Shown one piece after another: positions 25,429 to 32,458 of a stretch of DNA of 64,000 nt (within the stretch, counting starts at the first letter, position 1; each line of letters begins with the position of its first letter). The stretch is from positions 1-64,000 of the forward strand of contig DATLJB010000174.1 in assembly GCA_035539075.1 (NCBI GenBank). The letters are read 5' to 3'. The notes below the pieces were generated by a model. The model searched no databases and was not told the origin of the DNA. It saw nothing but the letters and a program-made list of their open reading frames with translations. Source of the DNA: Dongia_B sp035539075. GTDB taxonomy: Bacteria > Pseudomonadota > Alphaproteobacteria > Dongiales > Dongiaceae. The position numbers and the translations under genes are program-made.

Positions 25429-26310
25429 TCAACGAACCGGACCGTCGGTCTCCAGGATCTGATCCAGGGCCTCAGGTTTCATCGCCTCGCCTCCGTCAAC
25501 GCGGACGAGATCATGAAGGGCGTCATGCGCAAGCTCGGCCATGTTCTCCCAGCGCGCCCTAAGCCAGCGAACCTGCTGTAGCCGGCCTTGGCGCCGTCGC
25601 CGGTTCTGGCTGTGGATCGCTTGGTTGAGGGCGCCGCGTTCAGAAATCGTTTTGCCCGCCCGGCGATCGATCGCTGTCGCCCTTTGTCCCCGTTTGATCG
25701 TCGGCTGCCGATCGATGCCCCGCGCCCGGAGCGTGCGGTGGTCGATCCGCTCCGGGCTGCCGGCGGCGGCAAGGTGCTCGTTGCAGCTCTCGGCCCAACT
25801 CCGCCGCCATTGACGCAGCATTTCCCGATTGCCCCAATGTCGATTCTTTTGGCCAAACTCCTGGCCCTCGACCGGCCGCAGGGTCGTCATGATATGGGCA
25901 TGGAAGTTCCGGTTGTCGCCCTCACCGCCAGGCGCATGCAGGGCCAGGTCGGCGATCATGCCGCGATCCGTCAGTTCCGCTTTGATCCAATGCCGGATGA
26001 GTGCCAAGCGTTGCGCCGGTGACAGCTCGGCGGGGAGGGCAATCTCGACTTCGCGCGCGAGCTGGGCATCGCGCCGTTTTTCCCGCCGCTCGACCTTGTT
26101 CCAGAGGATGCTGCGGTCTTGCGCCCAGCCGGGGGTTCCTGGCGGGGTTAGGATCTGGGAGTGCTCTATTCCCTGTTTAGCCCGATAGTCGTGAAGCAGC
26201 CCCGTGCGCTCATCCGCCATCCTGAGGCCGTGCCGGTAGGCGGCAGCGGCGACGGCTGACCGACCTTTCGATCTCGATATCAGTTTCACGCTCAAATGGA
26301 AGATGGCCAT
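25429..26310 (-). CDS. MobA/MobL-family relaxase (MOBQ type)
   Basis: A 293-residue protein with the N-terminal signature of MobA/MobL relaxases, FHLSVKLISRSKGRSAVAAA followed by Y25RHG, and the metal-binding motif NFHAHIM (H137, H139) with H125 before it. These enzymes nick the transfer origin and stay attached to the DNA 5' end through a tyrosine. It is much shorter than TraA-type relaxases and has only an Arg-rich tail after the nuclease domain, with no helicase. A GAGGAG ribosome-binding site precedes the ATG. The transfer origin should lie in 26311-26512, between this gene and the divergent small mobilization gene. Confidence 0.85.
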   Translation of the reverse strand: MAIFHLSVKLISRSKGRSAVAAAAYRHGLRMADERTGLLHDYRAKQGIEHSQILTPPGTPGWAQDRSILWNKVERREKRRDAQLAREVEIALPAELSPAQRLALIRHWIKAELTDRGMIADLALHAPGGEGDNRNFHAHIMTTLRPVEGQEFGQKNRHWGNREMLRQWRRSWAESCNEHLAAAGSPERIDHRTLRARGIDRQPTIKRGQRATAIDRRAGKTISERGALNQAIHSQNRRRRQGRLQQVRWLRARWENMAELAHDALHDLVRVDGGEAMKPEALDQILETDGPVR

Positions 26311-26512
26311 GCTCCTCAGATAGAGGCAGCGGCGCTTCCCTGCCTCGTTTCACCCGATCTCGACTGACTGTTCAACGTGCGTCAGCATGTAAGTCATCGT
26401 CCGTTTCAGGCGATGCATAAGTGCGCACTTCGTGATTTTTCCATCCGGTCCCTGCACGATCTCATCTTTCGACTATCTGAGGGTTTAGTGAAACCCTTTG
26501 GAGGAAGAAGAA
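26311..26512. other. Divergent region between relaxase and mobilization genes, possible oriT
   Basis: About 200 bases without a gene. It includes gggtttagtgaaaccc (16 bases, arms gggttt/aaaccc) near 26482-26497, a small hairpin ahead of the plus-strand gene. Relaxase families of this kind usually nick in such a gap, but no nic sequence is recognised. Confidence 0.35.
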
Positions 26513-26758
26513 ATGCGATCGACCGATCAACGTCTTGCCGACGCGGAGGCCTCGCTCGCCCGCCTGCGCGACCGTCAGCGGAAAGACCATACAAGGCAAA
26601 TGATTATCCTTGGTGCCGCGATGCTGGCGGAAGCTCGGCGCTCGGTCGGCTTCCGTACCTGGCTAGTCAACAAGCTCGAGACCAGCATGAAGCCGGCGGA
26701 CGTCGGCACCATGCGTCCGCTAATCAATCGCGTCCGCGACGAGGGAGCTGGGTCATGA
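26513..26758 (+). CDS. Small TraD-like mobilization protein
   Basis: An 81-residue charged helical protein starting at the ATG at 26513, which has a GGAGGAAG site; an in-frame ATG 15 bases upstream overlaps that site. The segment RLADAEASLARLRDRQRKDHTRQMIILGAAMLAEARR followed by WLVNKLE resembles the short conjugal-transfer accessory proteins (TraC/TraD class) found beside MobA-type relaxases in alphaproteobacteria. It likely helps form the relaxosome. Its stop overlaps the start of the next gene (ATGA), so the two are translationally coupled. Function is inferred from context and general pattern. Confidence 0.7.
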   Translation: MRSTDQRLADAEASLARLRDRQRKDHTRQMIILGAAMLAEARRSVGFRTWLVNKLETSMKPADVGTMRPLINRVRDEGAGS

Positions 26759-27192
26759 ACCGGGATATCAGCCAACTCATCGCCGTCCTGATGCAGATGC
26801 AAGCGGATATCGGCAGCCAAAGAACAGGCCTTGCGGCCCTTGCGAAGGAGATTAGCCGCCTGGCGGTGTCGATCGGGGTGCTCGATGCCGACCGGCTCGT
26901 GGCGGCAGTCACCACAGCTGCGGCCGAGGCCTCTGCTGCTCCTGTGGCGCGGGCCGCCGATAGCGCCGAAGCGGCCAGCAAGGTCGCCGAGGTGATCGCG
27001 GCCCTGACAGCCCCGGAGAGCCGTCGGAAGCGGCGCTGGCGGTGGCTGGCCCTGGTCATGATCCTGCTGGGTTGTCTTGTTGTAGGCGCTGTGGGCGGCC
27101 GCTTCATCAGCCTGACGCGGCCGACCGGCTGCGTGATGGCCGGCGGGGAGTGGGTTTCGAAGCCGACAGCATCCGGTTGCGTCCTGCATTGA
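26755..27192 (+). CDS. Membrane-anchored hypothetical protein of the mobilization block
   Basis: 145 residues, starting inside the stop of the preceding gene (ATGA). Residues 1-95 are Ala-rich and helical, likely coiled coil. A basic patch (ESRRKRRWRW) precedes a single membrane segment (WLALVMILLGCLVVGAVGGRF, about 98-118). The C-terminal 25 residues carry two cysteines and face the other side. I do not recognise a family; orientation and coupling with the TraD-like gene suggest a role in mobilization or in membrane tethering of the relaxosome. Confidence 0.6.
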   Translation: MNRDISQLIAVLMQMQADIGSQRTGLAALAKEISRLAVSIGVLDADRLVAAVTTAAAEASAAPVARAADSAEAASKVAEVIAALTAPESRRKRRWRWLALVMILLGCLVVGAVGGRFISLTRPTGCVMAGGEWVSKPTASGCVLH

Positions 27193-27230
27193 CCCCGCCA
27201 GCTCCGGCGGGATCGATGCTGGCGCCCGGC

Positions 27231-27410
27231 TCAGCCTTCGTCGAGCGTCTTGGCCGACCGTTGGGGGCTCGGCTGTCGGATGAGCGTGCCGGCGGGGGCT
27301 GATCCCGTCGGCCGGCGCTTGCCGAGCAGCCGCGCGAATGGCGGCTTATCTTCGACGGCGGCGAGTTCCAGCATATTCAAGATCGCCGTTTCAAGCTGGG
27401 TCATTGACAT
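27231..27410 (-). CDS. Small hypothetical protein
   Basis: A 59-residue ORF whose ATG at 27410 has AGGAG six bases before it; an ATG at 27416 is too close to that site. The N-terminus is amphipathic (TQLETAILNMLELAAVED) and the tail is basic and Pro-rich. No family recognised. The well-placed ribosome-binding site is the main support. Confidence 0.4.
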   Translation of the reverse strand: MSMTQLETAILNMLELAAVEDKPPFARLLGKRRPTGSAPAGTLIRQPSPQRSAKTLDEG

Positions 27411-27531
27411 CGTCATCTCCTAGACGAGGCTCGGTCGCCTGACATATGGCCGCCTTTTCGTCGTCTGCCACGGTGCGCCCTCGACGGTGCCGTCTGCGGC
27501 TCGATTGAGCGGGGCAGGGGCGGGATGACAG

Positions 27532-27561
27532 CCCGTCAAGCGTCAAGTGACGGTTGACGGG
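27532..27561. promoter_or_regulatory. Nested palindrome upstream of the HigA-like gene
   Basis: Outer arms cccgtcaa/ttgacggg enclose an inner dyad cgtca-ag-tgacg. The structure ends about 52 bases before the GTG of the HTH gene and is a good candidate for its own operator. Confidence 0.5.
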
Positions 27562-27570
27562 ATTGGCTCA

Positions 27571-27594
27571 CTCTCAGTAGCCTCTCCCTGAGAG
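27571..27594. promoter_or_regulatory. Second dyad upstream of the HigA-like gene
   Basis: ctctcag and ctgagag form 7-base arms around a 10-base loop, about 20 bases before the GTG at 27614. It could be an operator half or an RNA hairpin covering the ribosome-binding region. Confidence 0.35.
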
Positions 27595-27613
27595 AATCGA
27601 GGCGGAGGGAAAG

Positions 27614-27940
27614 GTGTCAGCCCAGCTCAGACCGAGGTTGGCCGTGCCAGGTCATCCCGGCAGCTTCGTCAAGGCCGCGATTATCGAGGCCAACGGCTTG
27701 TCGGTCACCGACACGGCGCGGACGTTGGGGATCACAAGAGCGGCACTATCGGCCTTTATCAATGAACATTCGGCGCTGTCGCCGGAAATGGCGTTGCGAA
27801 TCGAAAAGGCGTTCGGCTTTTCGATGGACAAGCTGATGCGGATGCAGAATAGCTACGACATCGCTCAGGCCCGCAAGCGCGAAGGCGAAATCAAGGTCGA
27901 GCCATTCAAGGGCCGGTCGGCCAATCAGCGGGTATCGTAA
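27614..27940 (+). CDS. HigA/VapI-like XRE-family DNA-binding protein (orphan antitoxin or controller)
   Basis: A 108-residue protein starting at GTG with GGAGGG upstream. Residues about 26-72 form the HigA-type helix-turn-helix: LSVTDTARTLGITRAALSAF, then SPEMALRIEKAFGFSMDKLM and the typical MQNSYDIAQAR that follows. HigA antitoxins normally sit downstream of a HigB toxin; no such toxin gene is present on either side. Instead it lies 32 bases ahead of the DNA methyltransferase gene. I infer that it acts as a controller of the cargo operon, as C proteins do for restriction systems, possibly through the dyads at 27532-27594. Confidence 0.85.
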   Translation: MSAQLRPRLAVPGHPGSFVKAAIIEANGLSVTDTARTLGITRAALSAFINEHSALSPEMALRIEKAFGFSMDKLMRMQNSYDIAQARKREGEIKVEPFKGRSANQRVS

Positions 27941-27972
27941 GTGCATACAGATGTATTCAGGGCATGGGCAGC

Positions 27973-30756
27973 ATGAACGCTGTCGAGATTGAGGAAGCCA
28001 TATCGGCGCTCGCCGAACAGCCATTCAACGGTGACGAGTTCCCGTTCGCGTTCCTGCAGGCATTCGGGAACAAGGAAACGACGATTAAGCGGCTGCGCGC
28101 CGGCTCGACCAACGCTTCCGACCTGCCAGGTGGTGTTCTCCAGCGCAGCAACATCCATATCGCCGTCGCCGCCGCCGGCGCGGTGACGCAGACCCTTGCT
28201 GCGCTCCGGTCCAGCCCCGCCACGGCGAAGGCCAAGGCCAGGTTCATTCTTGCTACCGACGGTGCAAGCTTCGAGGCTGAGGAACTGGAGTCCGGCGAGA
28301 CGGTCGCCTGCGCCTACGCCGACTTTCCCAACCATTTCGGCTTCTTCCTGCCGCTGGCCGGGATCACCACGGTCAAGCAAATCCGCGAAAGCTCGTTCGA
28401 CATCCGGGCAACCGGCCGCCTGAATCGGCTGTATGTGGAGCTGTTGAAGGACAACCCCGACTGGGGCACGGCGGACCGCCGCCCCGACATGAACCATTTC
28501 ATGGCCCGGCTGATTTTCTGTTTCTTCGCAGAGGACACCGACATCTTCCACGGCAAGGGCCTCTTCACCGCCACCATTGAGCAGATGAGCGCGCGGGACT
28601 CGTCCGACACCCACAAGGTAATCGGCGAGTTGTTCCGCGCCATGAACACGCCCATCGCGCAGCGAGCGGGAGCGAAGCTGCCCCGCTGGGCGGATATGTT
28701 CCCCTACGTGAACGGTGGCCTGTTCTCCGGTAGCCCGGCCGTGCCACGTTTCAGCAAAATCGCTCGCTCGTACTTTCTCCATATCGGTGGCCTGGACTGG
28801 ACGAAGATTAACCCGGACATCTTCGGCTCGATGATTCAGGCCGTGGCGGACGATGAAGAGCGTGGCGCGCTGGGAATGCATTACACTAGCGTCCCGAACA
28901 TCCTGAAAGTTCTGAACCCACTGTTCCTTGACGATTTGCGGGCGCGGCTTACTGAAGCGGACGACAACAGCCGGATGCTGCTGAATCTGCGGCGACGTAT
29001 GGCGCGAATTAGGGTGTTCGACCCCGCTTGCGGCAGCGGCAATTTCCTTGTCATCGCCTACAAGGAAATGCGAGCGATCGAAGCGGAGATCAACAAGCGG
29101 CGTGGAGAAGCCGAGCGCGCATCGGAGATCCCGCTGACCAATTTTCGCGGAATCGAACTGCGCGACTTCCCCGCCGAGGTCGCGCGCCTCGCGCTTATCA
29201 TCGCCGAGTTTCAGTGCGACGTGCTTTATCGCGGGCAGAAGCTCGCGCTCGCCGAGTTTTTGCCGCTGAACAAAGAAAACTGGATCACCTGTGGCAATGC
29301 CCTGCGACTGGATTGGTTGAGCGTCTGCCCGTCGACCGGAACCGGCGTAAAATTGCATGGCGATGACCTTTTCAACACGCCATTGGATCAGGCACAGATC
29401 GACTTCGAGAATGAAGGTGGAGAAACGTATATCTGTGGTAATCCACCATACAAGGGGAGCCAGTCCCAAGGCGACGAACAGAAATCGGATTTGGAACCAA
29501 TCTTCGCCGGGAGGACAAAGAACTGGAAGTCTCTCGACTATGTGGCGGGGTGGTTCATGAAGGCGGCCGACTATGGCGCAATGACGAATTGCGTTGCGGC
29601 TTTTGTGGCTACCAACTCCGTGTGCCAAGGGAGACAAGTCGAAACACTGTGGCCTTTGATCTTCAATAAGGGGCAAGAAATCGCGTTCGCTCATACGTCA
29701 TTTAAGTGGGCAAATCTTGCGAGCCACAAGGCCGGCGTGACAGTCGTTATCGTTGGCATTTCCGGTAAGCCGAGCGCAACTCGGCGTCTCTATTCCAGTG
29801 GCGTGGATGGAGGGGCCATCGTCAAATCTGTCGATCATCTGAACGCATACCTTGTTTCTGGGCCTAACGTTGTCGTGAAGCCGTCTGCGCGTCCGCTTTC
29901 AAACGTCAGTGAAATGAACTTCGGCAACATGCCAAATGACGGTGGGCAACTGTTGCTCAGCTATGGCGCGGCGGAAGAGGCTATCCGGTGGCACGGTGTT
30001 CTGCCTCGATACATTCACCCATTTGTCGGAACGAGGGAATTTATTCAAGGTTTGGAGCGCAGGTGCATATGGGTTGACCGGGAACAGTATGCCGGAGCCA
30101 AAGCAAACGAATGGCTCGGTGATCGCTTCAACGCAGTTCGACGGCAGCGGCAAAATTCTGACCGTCCAACCACTCAGGAACTGGCGGAGTTTCCGTGGCG
30201 ATTTGGCGAGGTCAGGCAAGTTGGCAATGAATCTATTATTTTCGTAGCAAAAACATCTTCGGAAAATCGCGATTATCTTCCCGTTGGACTTCTAAATCAG
30301 GGAAGCATCATTAGTGAAGGTTTCGGCTTGCTGGATGCTCCGCTCTGGAACATGTCTCTGATTGCATCACGGCTTCACTTGATTTGGATTGCAACAGTCT
30401 GCGGTAAGTTGAAGACAGATTATCGTTACTCCAGCACGCTAGGGTGGAATACCTTCCCCGTTCCTCCATTGACCGACAAGATGAAGGCCGACCTGAGCCG
30501 CTGCGCCGAGGACATCCTGCTGGCGCGCGAGGCGCATTTCCCGGCAACCATCGCTGACCTTTATGATCCAGACAACATGCCCGCCGACTTGCGCGAGGCG
30601 CACAAGCGCAACGACGAGGTATTGGAGCGTGTCTATATTGGCCGCCGCTTCCGCAACGATACGGAACGGTTGGAAAAGCTGTTCGAGCTTTACACCAAGA
30701 TAGCCGCGGGTGCGGCGGGCGCAAAAGCCAAAGAACATCGAATGGGGGCGAAATAG
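27973..30756 (+). CDS. MmeI-like class I DNA methyltransferase (amino-MTase) of a composite defence operon
   Basis: 927 residues from the ATG at 27973 (an ATG at 27964 adds three). The SAM-binding motif I is FDPACGSGNF (349-358) and the catalytic motif is N490-P-P-Y493, indicating N6-adenine or N4-cytosine methylation. The HFMARLIFCFFAEDTDIF segment (175-192) matches the spacer region of MmeI-type type IIG enzymes, and the C-terminal 350 residues should be the target-recognition part. MmeI enzymes carry an N-terminal PD-ExK nuclease. In residues 1-170 I see no D..ExK pattern, so this protein probably only methylates (and recognises) DNA. It is the first of four packed genes whose other members supply nuclease and helicase functions. 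Its stop lies one base before the next start. Confidence 0.88.
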   Translation: MNAVEIEEAISALAEQPFNGDEFPFAFLQAFGNKETTIKRLRAGSTNASDLPGGVLQRSNIHIAVAAAGAVTQTLAALRSSPATAKAKARFILATDGASFEAEELESGETVACAYADFPNHFGFFLPLAGITTVKQIRESSFDIRATGRLNRLYVELLKDNPDWGTADRRPDMNHFMARLIFCFFAEDTDIFHGKGLFTATIEQMSARDSSDTHKVIGELFRAMNTPIAQRAGAKLPRWADMFPYVNGGLFSGSPAVPRFSKIARSYFLHIGGLDWTKINPDIFGSMIQAVADDEERGALGMHYTSVPNILKVLNPLFLDDLRARLTEADDNSRMLLNLRRRMARIRVFDPACGSGNFLVIAYKEMRAIEAEINKRRGEAERASEIPLTNFRGIELRDFPAEVARLALIIAEFQCDVLYRGQKLALAEFLPLNKENWITCGNALRLDWLSVCPSTGTGVKLHGDDLFNTPLDQAQIDFENEGGETYICGNPPYKGSQSQGDEQKSDLEPIFAGRTKNWKSLDYVAGWFMKAADYGAMTNCVAAFVATNSVCQGRQVETLWPLIFNKGQEIAFAHTSFKWANLASHKAGVTVVIVGISGKPSATRRLYSSGVDGGAIVKSVDHLNAYLVSGPNVVVKPSARPLSNVSEMNFGNMPNDGGQLLLSYGAAEEAIRWHGVLPRYIHPFVGTREFIQGLERRCIWVDREQYAGAKANEWLGDRFNAVRRQRQNSDRPTTQELAEFPWRFGEVRQVGNESIIFVAKTSSENRDYLPVGLLNQGSIISEGFGLLDAPLWNMSLIASRLHLIWIATVCGKLKTDYRYSSTLGWNTFPVPPLTDKMKADLSRCAEDILLAREAHFPATIADLYDPDNMPADLREAHKRNDEVLERVYIGRRFRNDTERLEKLFELYTKIAAGAAGAKAKEHRMGAK

Positions 30757-30757
30757 A

Positions 30758-32458
30758 ATGGAAGCGCGCAGCAAGTCAATCGAGCAGTGGTTCGCCGCAA
30801 TTGAACAGGGCCAAATCAAGCTTCCACGCTTTCAGCGGCATGAAGCTTGGCGTCCGCAGCAGATCGCAGGGCTGTTCGAGAATATTCTGCGGTCACCGTC
30901 GCTCCCAATCGGGGTGCTGCTTATTCTTGAAGTTGGCGACAAAGAACTCTTTCACTCACGCCCGATCGTCGGGGCGCCGGCTCTCCCCGCAAAGCCTAAC
31001 ATGCAGCTCCTAGACGGCCAACAAAGGATGACGGCGTTGTGGCGCGCGCTCACAGACGACTATCAAGAGCTGAAAGCATTCGTTCGCCTGCGCCCGAGCG
31101 AGGACAAGCCGGCAGAGGAAGACGGACTCCCCGCTAGGCCCGCGGTCGAGATCGAGAAGCGTTGGGACCGAAAAGGTGTTCGACAACCAGTGTGGGCAGA
31201 CGATCCGGTGGCCGCCATCGATCGCGGTCTTGCGCCTTTGTCAATATTTCGACCTGGAGCCGCTGGCGAAGCGAACTTCAAGGCGTGGCGCGAACGCCTG
31301 CGCACAGGCAATGCCTACACCGACGAGGCTGGTGATCTCGCCAGCGAGCTGCGCAAACGCATTCTCAGTTACACGTTGCCGTTCCTTTCCTTGCCTGTTG
31401 GAACGTCGCGCGAAACTGCGCTAGAAGTCTTCATCAACATGAACACGTCCGCCTCGCCCCTGACCGACTACGACATTGTGGTGGCGCAGGTGGAGGAAGG
31501 CACTGGCGAGTCACTGCACGACAAGGTCGAAAGCCTGTTGGCTTCAGCGCCCGCCGCCAAAGACTATGGCCGCATCGAAGACATCCTATTGTCCATAGCG
31601 GCGCTGCTCTTGGACAAGCCACCGCTAAAGAAAACGTATTTAGAGGAGGATTTTGGGTCGGGTCTCGCCATGGTTTGGCCACAGGTGGTGGCAGGAGTCG
31701 AACGCGGTCTTCAGTTTCTTGCGGATGAGGCGTTGTTGAACGAAAAGACCCTTCCTAGCGATGTTGCGGTCTACCTGACATGCGCGCTGTGGGCCGTTGC
31801 CGCAGATTTGAAGCTCGACCATGAGGGGAATGCACGGAGCCTAATTCGAAAGGCTTTGTGGCGTGCATGCTGGACGGATCGTTACGGCAAAACTGCCACC
31901 ACGCGAGCATATGCGGACTTTCGCGCTCTGCGGCAGCTAATCCGTGGGGATAGCACGTTGCAGCCCGAGCTGTTTGACGAAACCACGTACAGGTTACCCG
32001 CAATCGAGGAGATTAAAATGGCCGGCTGGCCCGGGAGAAAAGAGCGTTTGCCACGTGCCATTCTCGCCGCCTCGTTGCGCCGACGAGCTCAAGATTTCGC
32101 AGACGGCACACCGATCAACCGCAGCAACGTCGTCAGTCGTGAGCTGGATCACCTCTATTCGGTGAAGTTCATGAACGTCGATCGGGACAGCGCGCTTGTC
32201 AATCGAGCCTTGAACTGCGCGCTAATTTCATCCGCCACCAACCGCAATAAGAGTGGTGAACCGCCAAGCAGGTTTATCGCCAAGAGGGCAGAGGCCGCGA
32301 ACCTGGGAGCAGAAACTGTCCGTTGGCGACTCGCGACGCACCTTATTCCTTATGACGAGTTGGTGGCCGATAACTACGAGCAATTTTTGGAAGCGAGAGC
32401 TCAACTGATTAAAGCCGACATGGATATGCTTTGCACTGGAGGGGAGCCTGTCGCATGA
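30758..32458 (+). CDS. DUF262 plus HNH (GmrSD-like) protein of the defence operon
   Basis: 566 residues from the ATG at 30758, which follows the methyltransferase stop by one base and has a GGGGG site. The N-terminal ParB/Srx-like DUF262 domain has KLPRFQRHEAW (21-31) and the nucleotide-binding loop LLDGQQRMTALW (84-95). The C-terminus has an HNH-like arrangement: D464-H465-L-Y-S, then N482/N486 and N495-R-N-K. GmrSD proteins with this layout cut modified phage DNA using NTP. Why it is encoded with a methyltransferase is unclear; it may read modification status or act as an alternative effector. Overlaps the helicase start by four bases (ATGA). Confidence 0.85.
   Translation: MEARSKSIEQWFAAIEQGQIKLPRFQRHEAWRPQQIAGLFENILRSPSLPIGVLLILEVGDKELFHSRPIVGAPALPAKPNMQLLDGQQRMTALWRALTDDYQELKAFVRLRPSEDKPAEEDGLPARPAVEIEKRWDRKGVRQPVWADDPVAAIDRGLAPLSIFRPGAAGEANFKAWRERLRTGNAYTDEAGDLASELRKRILSYTLPFLSLPVGTSRETALEVFINMNTSASPLTDYDIVVAQVEEGTGESLHDKVESLLASAPAAKDYGRIEDILLSIAALLLDKPPLKKTYLEEDFGSGLAMVWPQVVAGVERGLQFLADEALLNEKTLPSDVAVYLTCALWAVAADLKLDHEGNARSLIRKALWRACWTDRYGKTATTRAYADFRALRQLIRGDSTLQPELFDETTYRLPAIEEIKMAGWPGRKERLPRAILAASLRRRAQDFADGTPINRSNVVSRELDHLYSVKFMNVDRDSALVNRALNCALISSATNRNKSGEPPSRFIAKRAEAANLGAETVRWRLATHLIPYDELVADNYEQFLEARAQLIKADMDMLCTGGEPVA

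Noticed and set aside
27925..29694. 589-codon minus-strand ORF
   Set aside because: Antisense shadow of the methyltransferase; GC-rich DNA keeps the opposite frame open.
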